Assembly: GCA_021738535.1 (NCBI GenBank)
Contig: JAIPBU010000004.1
Coordinates: forward strand, 100,573-164,210
Source of the DNA: Bacteroidales bacterium
Lineage (GTDB): Bacteria; Bacteroidota; Bacteroidia; Bacteroidales; VadinHA17
DNA length: 63,638 nucleotides
Direction: 5' to 3'
Part shown: positions 7,693 through 15,919 of the stretch, piece by piece
How positions within the stretch are numbered: the stretch's first letter is position 1
Layout: every line of letters begins with the position of its first letter
Notes under the pieces: model-generated
Seen by the model: the letters and a program-made list of their open reading frames with translations, nothing else
Database searches by the model: none
What the model was told of the DNA's origin: nothing
Position numbers and translations under genes: made by a program

Positions 7693-10317
7693 ATGATAAG
7701 CTCCGCAAAATATATATTGTCATCCCTGCTTTTTTTCTCTGTCATATTTAGTGCCCACGCTACTCATAACAGGGCCGGTGAAATAACTTATAAGCAGATA
7801 TCAGACCTTAGCTATGAAATTACTATCACAACATTCACTTATGTTTTAAGCCAGGCCGACAGGGATTTCCTGGATGTAGACTGGGGTGATGGAACAATTT
7901 CAACGGCAGAACGAAGTTTTAAAGGCCAGCTGCCTAATTATTACCAGAAAAATATCTATAAGATAAAACATACCTATCCCGGTCCCGGTATCTACAAAAT
8001 AGTTGTACAGGACCCTAACCGTAATTATGGAATAAATAATATTCCCAATTCGGTAAATGTGGTTTTTTCAATAAGCACAGTACTGATGGTAAACCCGGGA
8101 ACCGGTCTGAACAGTACACCTGTTTTGCTGAACCCTCCATATGATAAAGCAGCTCTGGGTTATAAATTTATTCATAACCCCGGCGCGTTTGATGTTGACG
8201 GAGACAGCTTATCATATAATCTTACCGTTTGTACCAGGGAAGATGGTAAACCAATTGAAAACTATACTTATCCACCGGCATCAAATGAATTTTATGTGGA
8301 CAGTATAACGGGTGACCTTGTCTGGGACTCTCCCACAGAGCTGGGTAAATACAATGTTGCAATGGAGATAAATGAGTGGCGTAACGGTATAAAAATTGGT
8401 ACCGTTGTCCGTGATATGCAGATTGAGGTGTATGAGACAGATAACAATCCGCCTGTTAATGACACACTGGTAGATTTCTGTATTGAGGCAGGAGATACGC
8501 TCAGGTACGGTGTTAGTGCAACAGATCCTGACGGTGATTATGTGTCGCTTCTTTCTACCTCGGGAATATACAGGCTTGATGACTGTCCGGCTGTTTTTGA
8601 CAGCATCGACTATGGCAACGGTTATGCTAAGGCTGAACTTAACTGGATCCCATGTCATGAAAGTGTGCGGGGACAACCCTACGATGTACTGGTAAAAGCC
8701 GAGGATAATAATGAAGACCTGGAATTGTTTGATCTGGATAATTTCAGGATTACTGTACTGGGACCGCCACCCGTTTTGTTATCAGCGGTTCCTGAGGGTA
8801 AATATGTAAGGCTGAACTGGGAACTATATGGTACTGATGTTATTGATGGCTATAACATATACAGGAGGGAAGGCCCAACTGATTTTGTTCCCGACAGCTG
8901 TACCAGCGGGATACCGGATGAGTACGGATTTGAAAAAATTGGATTTGCGGGAGGGTCTTCCACGGTGTCTTTCATTGATACAAATGATGGTGAGGGTCTG
9001 GAGAACGGCGTGGAATATGCTTACAGAATTGTTGCTGTATATCCAAATGGCACTGAGAGTAAAACATCAAATGAGATTACAACAACACTTGTATCAGGAG
9101 TTCCCCTGATTACTAATGTAAGTGTTGTTAATACAGATGATGTCAACGGTGAAATATTCATTGCATGGGCAAAACCGCAGGACCTTGATACTATACCCGG
9201 AGCAACCGGTCCTTATGAATATATTATTTACAGGGCAGAAGGTATAGTTGGAGATAGTTTTGTTGCTATTGATTCAATCCAGACTGCCGATTTGAACGAT
9301 ACAGTTTATACTGACCTGCAGCTAAATACTATAGATACAGCTTACGTTTATATGATAGAGTTCTATAATGATGCAGCCGGAAACAGGTTTCTTGTCGGGG
9401 AACCGGCCGTTGCTTCATCAACTTTCCTCCGTTTAATACCCGGCGACCAAAAAATCCAACTTGTAGTTGAGAGGAATGTTCCCTGGGTTAACTACAGGTA
9501 TGATATCTACAGGTATAATGAAGTGACTTCTGACTTTGACTCAATTGCCAGCTCCTCCCTGCCTGAATATTCAGATGAAAGCCTGATAAACGGGGATGAA
9601 TATTGTTATTATGTTAGTTCTGCAGGATCATATCAGAAGGAAGGTTTTCCTCAGGACCTGATAAATCTTTCCCAGGAAGCATGCATGATTCCTTATGATA
9701 ACGAAGCACCCTGTACGCCCGCACTCAATGTTTCAACAAATTGTGACAGTCTTTATAACTACGTAAGCTGGTCGGTTGATGATACAGCATGCTTTAATGA
9801 TATAGCTGGTTACCGATTGTTTTTTAAACCTGATTTTGACGGCACCCTTGAAGAGCTTATTGTTTTCAACAACAGGAATATTCTTGAATATACTCACTAC
9901 CCCGGAGACATAGTTGCAGGATGTTATGCCATTCTTGCTTTTGATGATGCAGGCAATGAAAGCCCGTTATCTGTGGTAATATGTGTGGACTCATGCAATT
10001 TTTACGAGATACCAAATGTGTTTACTCCAAATAATGACGGAAGCAATGATATCCTGAGGGCTAAAACCTCAGGCCTTGTTGAAAAAGTGGATTTTAAACT
10101 TTATAACAGGTCAGGAGTTCTGATTTTCCGTACTGATATTCCTCGGTTAAACTGGCATGGTACATACAAGGGTGATCTTGTAAGCCCCGGAGTGTATTTT
10201 TACCAGTGTGATGTATTTGAAAGAAGAATTACAGGACTGGAAGAGTTCAGCCTTGCAGGCTTTATACATGTTATTACTGAGAAAGGAGCTGAACCGGTTA
10301 AAATTGAATATAAATAA
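7693..10317 (+). CDS. Secreted multidomain protein with gliding/T9SS C-terminal domain
   Basis: I start at the ATG at 7693 (874 residues) because it begins directly with a signal peptide ending near FSAHA; the TTG at 7663 adds ten unlikely residues. The mature N-terminus (THNRAGEITYKQI, then DVDWGDG) is the PKD-like opening common in Bacteroidota surface proteins. Cadherin-like and fibronectin type III-like modules follow (for example YNIYRREG and YEYIIYRAEG). The last roughly 90 residues are the gliding-motility-associated C-terminal domain: EIPNVFTPNNDGSNDIL, LYNRSGVLIF, SPGVYFYQC. Such domains direct export by the type IX system and surface attachment. Probable adhesin or matrix protein; ligand unknown. 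Confidence 0.85.
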   Translation: MISSAKYILSSLLFFSVIFSAHATHNRAGEITYKQISDLSYEITITTFTYVLSQADRDFLDVDWGDGTISTAERSFKGQLPNYYQKNIYKIKHTYPGPGIYKIVVQDPNRNYGINNIPNSVNVVFSISTVLMVNPGTGLNSTPVLLNPPYDKAALGYKFIHNPGAFDVDGDSLSYNLTVCTREDGKPIENYTYPPASNEFYVDSITGDLVWDSPTELGKYNVAMEINEWRNGIKIGTVVRDMQIEVYETDNNPPVNDTLVDFCIEAGDTLRYGVSATDPDGDYVSLLSTSGIYRLDDCPAVFDSIDYGNGYAKAELNWIPCHESVRGQPYDVLVKAEDNNEDLELFDLDNFRITVLGPPPVLLSAVPEGKYVRLNWELYGTDVIDGYNIYRREGPTDFVPDSCTSGIPDEYGFEKIGFAGGSSTVSFIDTNDGEGLENGVEYAYRIVAVYPNGTESKTSNEITTTLVSGVPLITNVSVVNTDDVNGEIFIAWAKPQDLDTIPGATGPYEYIIYRAEGIVGDSFVAIDSIQTADLNDTVYTDLQLNTIDTAYVYMIEFYNDAAGNRFLVGEPAVASSTFLRLIPGDQKIQLVVERNVPWVNYRYDIYRYNEVTSDFDSIASSSLPEYSDESLINGDEYCYYVSSAGSYQKEGFPQDLINLSQEACMIPYDNEAPCTPALNVSTNCDSLYNYVSWSVDDTACFNDIAGYRLFFKPDFDGTLEELIVFNNRNILEYTHYPGDIVAGCYAILAFDDAGNESPLSVVICVDSCNFYEIPNVFTPNNDGSNDILRAKTSGLVEKVDFKLYNRSGVLIFRTDIPRLNWHGTYKGDLVSPGVYFYQCDVFERRITGLEEFSLAGFIHVITEKGAEPVKIEYK

Positions 10318-11523
10318 ATGAGATCGGTAGTTAATATATTAATTATTATTGTTTCTCTTGTGACTTCTGCTCAGTCGCAGGATCTGAATGATTATATCAG
10401 GGAGGGTAAGGCTTTTGCTGACAGGTCAAAATATGCTGAAGCGATAAATATTTACTCTGAGGCTTTAAAGAGTCATAATGATTACAGGTTGTACACGGGA
10501 AGAGCGCTTGCCTACCTTGAATCAGGTGATGTAAGCGCAGCAGTTGAAGACTATAAGCTGGCAAACGGACAGAGTTATGGCAGCGGTTTCTTTGGCCTGA
10601 CCATATGCTCTATCCTCAGGAGAGATTATGAACGGGCTTTCTTTTATCTCAGGAAGCACCTTGATTCAGAATATCGTTTGCCCAGGAAAAAAATTCTGCT
10701 GGATAAATATATATCAAAGCTGGAGACCAAAGCAGGGTGGAAAGATTTATGGAAAAATGACTGGTATACGCAGCTGGAAAAGACAACAGCCAATGTCGAG
10801 TACTACGTTTCATCAGGCCGCGGCAGAGAGGCTTCCGGAGCACTGGCAGTTGTTAAAAACATGTTTGCTGAGAGTGCGGAAGTGTCCTATTTGCAGGGTC
10901 TTGTAGAAAGCTCAGAAAACAATACAAAAGAAGCTGTTGAGCATCTTAGGAGTGCAATTGAAAAGGATAGCAGGTATTACCCCGCATGGGATTTATATAT
11001 TAGTGAACTTATAAAGTCAGGCCACTATTATGCAGCTGCAAATGCTTCCAGAGAAGCTATGGAAATTTTCCCGGAAAGAACAGAATTGATACTTAAAACA
11101 TCTGCCTGTCTATTGAAGGCAAACGACAGGGATGGCGCCGGCAAATATGCTGAAATCTATCTCCGGTTGTATCCCGGTGCTGAGGATGCTAATCGCCAGG
11201 CAGGACTCGTTGCCAGCCAGAGGGGAGAATACAGCAAAGCACTCAGATATTACTCCGGAAATATTGAAAACTACCCGGGGAAAGCTGAATGCTTTACTGA
11301 TCGTGCCGGGGTCTATCTTAAACTGAAATCATGGGATGCTGCAATTTATGACTATTCAATGGCCCTTGACCTGTCGCCTCGTGATGCAGATGCATACTAC
11401 AACAAGGGGCTAGCCTTAATGGGAAAAGGGAACAACAATAAAGCATGTTATGATTTTAAGATGGCATTGCGCTATGATAACAGGAAAGCGGCAAAGATGA
11501 TAAGCAAGTACTGCATTAAATGA
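10318..11523 (+). CDS. Exported tetratricopeptide-repeat protein
   Basis: The ATG follows the previous stop codon with no spacer, implying translational coupling to the surface protein. The 401-residue product has a short signal peptide (about 1-20, ending near AQSQ) and then TPR helices: YAEAINIYSEAL, DVSAAVEDYKLA, KEAVEHLRSAIEKD, EYSKALRYYSGNI and AAIYDYSMALDLSP. TPR superhelices act as protein scaffolds; a periplasmic role in handling or assembling the coupled surface protein is inferred from the operon. It lies tail-to-tail with the histidine kinase, with 3 nt between the stop codons. Confidence 0.8.
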   Translation: MRSVVNILIIIVSLVTSAQSQDLNDYIREGKAFADRSKYAEAINIYSEALKSHNDYRLYTGRALAYLESGDVSAAVEDYKLANGQSYGSGFFGLTICSILRRDYERAFFYLRKHLDSEYRLPRKKILLDKYISKLETKAGWKDLWKNDWYTQLEKTTANVEYYVSSGRGREASGALAVVKNMFAESAEVSYLQGLVESSENNTKEAVEHLRSAIEKDSRYYPAWDLYISELIKSGHYYAAANASREAMEIFPERTELILKTSACLLKANDRDGAGKYAEIYLRLYPGAEDANRQAGLVASQRGEYSKALRYYSGNIENYPGKAECFTDRAGVYLKLKSWDAAIYDYSMALDLSPRDADAYYNKGLALMGKGNNNKACYDFKMALRYDNRKAAKMISKYCIK

Positions 11524-11526
11524 CCT

Positions 11527-13659
11527 TTATTTCGTGTGCTTAAGTATTTTGGTGTACAGGTCTCTTGGCTTAAAGGGTTTCAATATATAATCATTGATCT
11601 TAAGTTTTTCTATCTGGGCTTCGTGCTCTGACATGATAGCTGCTGTAAGAGCTATTACAGGCAGTGAACTGATCTCCGGATCATCTGATTTCCTTATTAT
11701 TTCGGTGGCTTCAATACCATCCATCTCAGGCATATGAAGATCCATCAGTATGAGGTCAAAGTCATTGTCTTTTATTGCATCAATTGCTTCCCTGCCATTC
11801 TCAGCATGGGTAACATTAATTTCCCATTTTTTGAGAAACTTGTTTGCAACGAAGAAATTTATCTTATTATCCTCTGCTATTAAAACCTTTTTACCTTTAA
11901 GCTCATCCCATTTTTCCTCCTCTTCACCAATCTTTTCTTTGTCTTCTTCAGCGGCTGCTATTGTGAATTTAATGCTGAAAAAGAAATTTGATCCTTCTTC
12001 AGGATTACTGTCAACACTGAGAGAACCGCCCTGCAGTTCAACAAGCTTCTTACTTATTGGCAGACCCAGGCCCGTTCCTCCGAATTTTCTTGTTGTATCA
12101 TCAGATGCCTGTTTAAAGCTGTCGAATATTATTGACTGCTTGTCTTTAGCTATACCAATACCTGTATCTTTGACACTGAAGTTTATATTTACCTCCTTAT
12201 TCTTGCGTGATATCTCTCTTACCTCAAGACCAACAGATCCTTCCGGGGTAAACTTGATGGCATTTGAAAGAAGGTTGGATAATATCTGGTTAAGCCTTAT
12301 GGGATCACCGATAATATTAGCAGGTATTTTTTTATCAACATCAAAACTGAACTGAAGGCCTTTACTTTCTGTTCTGAAGGAGTATGATCTTCTTATCTCG
12401 TCCAGGAATTCAAAGATATTAAATGTAGCCTTCTCAAAATTTATACTGCCTGATTCCATCTTTGTATAATCAAGCACATCATTTACCAGTGTAAGAAGGT
12501 GATTGGCTGAAAACCTGAGAGTCTTTATGTACTCCATCTGGTCATCGCGTGGTTTACCATCCAATAACAAATTTGTAATTCCAATTACTTCATTCAGAGG
12601 AGTCCTTATCTCGTGGCTCATGGTAGACATAAACTGCTGCTTAAGCTTTGCAGCCTCTTCAGCCTTCCTTCTCTCAATGATAAGGTTGTTCAACATGCGT
12701 TTTCTCTGGATGGCCAGTGCTATCTGGTTGCCAATAAGGCTTAAAAGGCGGAGGTCGTCCTTATTGAAAATATTTTCATCATGATAGTCCTGGAGCACCA
12801 TGGCTCCTATTATTTCATTCTCAATGCTTAATGGTACTCCCAGCCATACTTTGCATGGAGTCCCGACAAGTGCAACTTCTCCTTCAGCTTCAAGTTCATC
12901 AATGTCTTTTTCAGTAAGTAAAGAAGGTTTATTTTCCTTAAGCAGCCAGCCTGTAATTGTGTTTTTTACCGGGATTTCTTCAAAATAGTCCTTCTCATCC
13001 TGGTAAAAAGGCAGGGAAAGAGTTTGTGAATCCTTGTTGTACAGTACTATGTAAAAGTTTTTAGTGTCCCATACCTTGCCAATCTCCTCTTTGATTGAGT
13101 TAAAGATGTCAGAGTAATCTGTCATCGTAAGGGCGGCGGCAGAGATATTATATATTACCGATTTAGTATCGTCATCCTTTTTCTTGTTTGCAATGTTTGT
13201 ATAAATAGCATACAGTGACTTAACGGTATTTCCCTCCGTTATGGGCTGCAATACCATATTTACATATTTTCTTTCTCCGTCTTTGGATATCCTGTAGGTG
13301 TCTGTATTTATGATTTCATTTTTCGCAATGCGGTCGGTATATGTGCTTGCTTCTTCCATTTGCTCGCCGGGTACTATAAGATCATCAATGTGCCGTCCAA
13401 TTGCCTCTTTCGGTTTATATCCAAATTCCCGGGTGAACCCGTCATTTATTAGTTCAACAATTCCGCCGGTGGTGGTCTGTACTATGGCAGAAGGAGATAT
13501 ATTGATCAGGGTCTTAAATACCGCACTTTCTTTAAGGACTTTTTCGGTTCTTATGTTAAGTCTGTCGTTTTGCGATAATTTTTTCTCAAGCTTACTAATC
13601 TTGTCCTTCAGATCAAGATTCTCCTGCTGTAAAATATCATTCCTTTTTTTGATTCTCAT
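11527..13659 (-). CDS. Soluble hybrid sensor histidine kinase (PAS-GAF-HisKA-HATPase-REC)
   Basis: The 710-residue protein has no membrane segment. In order: a coiled coil (about 5-45), PAS (45-160), GAF (175-325), a short coiled linker, HisKA with the phospho-acceptor His349 in MSHEIRTPLNE, an ATPase domain (about 455-570, with FGGTGLGLPISKKL), and a receiver domain (590-708) whose phospho-Asp is Asp640 in LILMDLHMPEMDG. It is a cytoplasmic phosphorelay sensor; the GAF or PAS domain presumably binds a small molecule. No output regulator or Hpt protein is adjacent, so its target is unknown. The gene stands alone on the minus strand between the TPR gene and nth. Confidence 0.93.
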   Translation of the reverse strand: MRIKKRNDILQQENLDLKDKISKLEKKLSQNDRLNIRTEKVLKESAVFKTLINISPSAIVQTTTGGIVELINDGFTREFGYKPKEAIGRHIDDLIVPGEQMEEASTYTDRIAKNEIINTDTYRISKDGERKYVNMVLQPITEGNTVKSLYAIYTNIANKKKDDDTKSVIYNISAAALTMTDYSDIFNSIKEEIGKVWDTKNFYIVLYNKDSQTLSLPFYQDEKDYFEEIPVKNTITGWLLKENKPSLLTEKDIDELEAEGEVALVGTPCKVWLGVPLSIENEIIGAMVLQDYHDENIFNKDDLRLLSLIGNQIALAIQRKRMLNNLIIERRKAEEAAKLKQQFMSTMSHEIRTPLNEVIGITNLLLDGKPRDDQMEYIKTLRFSANHLLTLVNDVLDYTKMESGSINFEKATFNIFEFLDEIRRSYSFRTESKGLQFSFDVDKKIPANIIGDPIRLNQILSNLLSNAIKFTPEGSVGLEVREISRKNKEVNINFSVKDTGIGIAKDKQSIIFDSFKQASDDTTRKFGGTGLGLPISKKLVELQGGSLSVDSNPEEGSNFFFSIKFTIAAAEEDKEKIGEEEEKWDELKGKKVLIAEDNKINFFVANKFLKKWEINVTHAENGREAIDAIKDNDFDLILMDLHMPEMDGIEATEIIRKSDDPEISSLPVIALTAAIMSEHEAQIEKLKINDYILKPFKPRDLYTKILKHTK

Positions 13660-13718
13660 ATCATCAAAAATACACTTTTATATAAATATTCCTGTAATAC
13701 AGCTTAAATATTAATTCA

Positions 13719-14354
13719 TTAAGTTTCATTATAATAATTACAGTACCTGGCTATGCCGCAGTCATTACAAAGTGGTTTTCTTGCCTTGCATATATATCTG
13801 CCATGCAGTATAAGCCAGTGATGAGCTAAAGGCAGCAGGCCTGGTTCAATATTTGCTGTTAGCTGTTTCTCGGCAGCCAAAGGCGTCCTGGCATTCTCTG
13901 TCAGACCAATACGTGCTGAAACTCTGAATACGTGAGTATCTACAGGCATTGCAGGTTTATTGTATATAACAGACGCTATCACGTTAGCCGTTTTACGTCC
14001 CACCCCTGGCAATTGTTGCAACTCATTAGTGTCTGATGGCACTTCTCCTTTATAATCCTTTACCAGTTTTTCAGACATGCCCTTGAGGTACCCTGCCTTA
14101 CTGTTTGGATATGAGCAGGATTTGATAAATGACAGAATTTCTTCTTTACTTGCTGCCGCCATGTCTGAAGGAGTTGGAAATTCTTTAAAAAGAGCAGGGG
14201 TAATGATATTCACCCGCTTGTCAGTACACTGTGCAGATAAAATAACAGCAACAAGAAGCTCATAAGGGTTGGTATAAATAAGTTCTGTTTCTGCAACAGG
14301 CCTGTTATCAAGGAAATAATTAATTACCGCTTTATATCTGTCAGCTAATTCCAT
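13719..14354 (-). CDS. nth: Endonuclease III
   Basis: The 211-residue bifunctional DNA glycosylase/AP lyase removes oxidised pyrimidines. The helix-hairpin-helix LPGVGRKTA contains the catalytic Lys121, and Asp139 is in VDTHVFRVS. The C-terminal [4Fe-4S] loop is complete, with cysteines in the C-x6-C-x2-C-x5-C spacing (CKARKPLCNDCGIARYC). The start is clear because the family begins with a short helix like this one. Its upstream region is shared, back to back, with the leader region of the aromatic operon. Confidence 0.96.
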   Translation of the reverse strand: MELADRYKAVINYFLDNRPVAETELIYTNPYELLVAVILSAQCTDKRVNIITPALFKEFPTPSDMAAASKEEILSFIKSCSYPNSKAGYLKGMSEKLVKDYKGEVPSDTNELQQLPGVGRKTANVIASVIYNKPAMPVDTHVFRVSARIGLTENARTPLAAEKQLTANIEPGLLPLAHHWLILHGRYICKARKPLCNDCGIARYCNYYNET

Positions 14355-14421
14355 AAATCAGTTTGCAATTATACATAATTCGCTATAAATATTGAAAAAA
14401 TATTTTTTTTAAGGTATTTAG

Positions 14422-14452
14422 TTTGACAGTAAATATATCTGACTTATATTTG
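14422..14452 (+). promoter_or_regulatory. Aromatic operon promoter (TTTG-N19-TATATTTG)
   Basis: TTTG at 14422-14425 and TATATTTG at 14445-14452 are separated by 19 nt, a perfect Bacteroidota -33/-7 pair. Transcription would begin near 14457, about 13 nt upstream of the first leader peptide, so the whole 14470-14708 region would be transcribed ahead of the structural genes. Confidence 0.75.
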
Positions 14453-14469
14453 CTCGAAATTAATAGAGA

Positions 14470-14529
14470 ATGATAACAACTAACAGCTACCACTACTACT
14501 ACTATTATTACTTTTTGGGAGAAAAGTAG
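14470..14529 (+). CDS. Tyrosine leader peptide 1 (19 aa)
   Basis: A short open frame starts about 13 nt after the predicted transcription start. It encodes 19 residues, MITTNSYHYYYYYYFLGEK: seven tyrosines, six of them consecutive (codons 14494-14511, TAC or TAT), followed by one phenylalanine. An intrinsic terminator lies 38 nt past its stop codon, and tyrosine biosynthesis genes follow. This is the layout of an amino-acid attenuator, where ribosome stalling at Tyr codons under low charged tRNA-Tyr blocks the terminator. The GGAGG at 14529-14533, overlapping the stop codon, can pair with CCTCC at 14570-14574 in the terminator stem and is a candidate antiterminator half; only 5 bp, so this part is uncertain. 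Confidence 0.82.
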   Translation: MITTNSYHYYYYYYFLGEK

Positions 14530-14567
14530 GAGGAAGCTATTAGTTTATTTAAAATATAAAAGACAGG

Positions 14568-14591
14568 CCCCTCCATTCGAGGGGTTTTTTT
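14568..14591 (+). terminator. Attenuator terminator 1
   Basis: CCCCTC (14568-14573) and GAGGGG (14579-14584) form a perfect 6-bp GC-rich stem with a 5-nt loop, followed directly by seven T residues (14585-14591). It is a textbook intrinsic terminator located inside the leader. GAGGGG also sits 7 nt before the ATG of leader 2, which is a good Shine-Dalgarno distance. Confidence 0.85.
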
Positions 14592-14681
14592 ATGGTACAA
14601 ATGGCAAGATATTATTATTACTACTATTATTCTTTTTGTGATCCGGGATCCACAATTGATAGGCATATAGTATATACATGA
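14592..14681 (+). CDS. Tyrosine leader peptide 2 (29 aa)
   Basis: A second short frame begins immediately after the T-tract of terminator 1. It encodes 29 residues opening MVQMAR, then seven consecutive tyrosines (codons 14610-14630; five TAT, two TAC), then SFCDPG. An in-frame ATG at 14601 is an alternative start. GAGGGG at 14579-14584 would act as ribosome binding site for the ATG at 14592. The stop codon (14679-14681) touches the 5' arm of terminator 2. Composition, position and the following terminator support a second attenuator in series with the first. Confidence 0.82.
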   Translation: MVQMARYYYYYYYSFCDPGSTIDRHIVYT

Positions 14682-14687
14682 TCCCGG
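14643..14687 (+). promoter_or_regulatory. Candidate antiterminator of attenuator 2
   Basis: CCGGGATC at 14643-14650 is a perfect 8-nt complement of GATCCCGG at 14680-14687. The second segment is also most of the 5' arm of terminator 2, so the two pairings exclude each other. A ribosome stalled in the Tyr run (14610-14630) would leave 14643-14650 free, favouring this antiterminator and read-through into the operon. Confidence 0.65.
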
Positions 14688-14708
14688 CCGGCGCCGGGAT
14701 TTTTTTTT
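14681..14708 (+). terminator. Attenuator terminator 2
   Basis: ATCCCGGC (14681-14688) pairs perfectly with GCCGGGAT (14693-14700) around a CGGC loop, and nine T residues end at 14708. This strong intrinsic terminator stands 47 nt before the first structural gene, with no other gene between. Confidence 0.9.
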
Positions 14709-14755
14709 ATAAGTGACAAAATAACAATGAACCAGGATAAATTAAAAGAGCAAAT

Positions 14756-15919
14756 ATGAGAGTACAGTTAGCAGACAGGGCCAGGACGGTTAAAGAATAC
14801 TATTTCTCGCAGAAACTGGCTTCAATAAGGAAAATGACAGGCAAGGGTATTGACGTTATAAATATGGGGATAGGAAGCCCTGATATTCCCCCTCCGGCTG
14901 AAGTAGTGGAGGAGCTTATGAATGTGAGCGGTAAGGAAGATGTGCACGGGTATCAACCCTACCTGGGAACAGGCAGGTTAAGAATGGCAATTGCGGGTTG
15001 GTATAAGAGGTTTTATGATGTTACCCTGGATCCTGAAACCCAGATATTGCCTCTTATGGGTTCAAAAGAGGGAGTAATGCACATAAGTATGGCCTACCTT
15101 AACAGGGGGGATGCTGTGCTTGTGCCTGACCCGGGCTATCCTGCCTATGCAGCAGCGGCCGGTATGTGCGGGGCCAGGTGTGTTTATTATGACCTTGATA
15201 AAAATAACAGGTGGTTGCCGGACCTGGACAGTCTCAAAAAAGAGGACCTTAACGGAGTAAAGATGATGTGGATTAATTATCCCAATATGCCAACAGGCAG
15301 CGTGGCGTCCTTGTCAGATTTTAAGAATATTGTTGATTTTGCAAAGCAGCATAACATACTCGTGGTTAACGATAATCCTTACAGTTTTTTGTTAAATAAT
15401 AATAAGGTCAGCCTTCTTGCTGCAGACTATTCGCATGAAGCTGTGCTTGAACTTAATTCATTGAGTAAGTCTCATAATATGGCAGGATGGAGAATGGGAA
15501 TGCTTGTCGGTCATGCTGATTATATCAGGGATGTGCTCAAAGTGAAGAGTAATATGGACTCGGGCATGTTCCTGCCAATCCAGGAAGCTGCTGTGAAAGC
15601 ACTTAATTTGAACGGATCATGGTATGAAGACTTAAACGATATTTATGGCAGGAGGCAGGAACTTGTTCTTGAATTAATGTCTTTACTGGGATGCAGGCCT
15701 GAGACCGGGAGTTCCGGAATGTTTGTCTGGTCTGAAATACCCCCGGATTTCATAAACTCTTACGAATTCTCAGATTATTGCCTGGAGAAATATAATCTTT
15801 TTATTACTCCGGGACTTGTATTTGGATCAAATGGCCATCGGTATGTAAGAACCTCACTTTGTGTAAATGATAACAGGATAAAAGAAGCAATTAACAGGAT
15901 AAAAACTAAAAAAATATGA
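14756..15919 (+). CDS. Class I/II PLP aminotransferase, probably aromatic
   Basis: The 387-residue fold-type I aminotransferase keeps the PLP lysine (Lys238 in SLSKSHNMAGWRMGM), the cofactor Asn-Pro region (NYPNMPTGS) and the C-terminal Arg that binds the substrate carboxylate (YVRTSL). It is the first structural gene after the tandem Tyr attenuators and overlaps the DAHP synthase gene by 4 nt. Transamination of 4-hydroxyphenylpyruvate or phenylpyruvate, the last step to Tyr or Phe, is the expected role from context; the fold alone would also allow aspartate or LL-diaminopimelate type substrates. Confidence 0.85.
   Translation: MRVQLADRARTVKEYYFSQKLASIRKMTGKGIDVINMGIGSPDIPPPAEVVEELMNVSGKEDVHGYQPYLGTGRLRMAIAGWYKRFYDVTLDPETQILPLMGSKEGVMHISMAYLNRGDAVLVPDPGYPAYAAAAGMCGARCVYYDLDKNNRWLPDLDSLKKEDLNGVKMMWINYPNMPTGSVASLSDFKNIVDFAKQHNILVVNDNPYSFLLNNNKVSLLAADYSHEAVLELNSLSKSHNMAGWRMGMLVGHADYIRDVLKVKSNMDSGMFLPIQEAAVKALNLNGSWYEDLNDIYGRRQELVLELMSLLGCRPETGSSGMFVWSEIPPDFINSYEFSDYCLEKYNLFITPGLVFGSNGHRYVRTSLCVNDNRIKEAINRIKTKKI

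Noticed and set aside
14355..14469. T-box or riboswitch in the aromatic leader
   Set aside because: No T-box consensus or known aptamer core is visible, and the Tyr-codon runs explain the region better.
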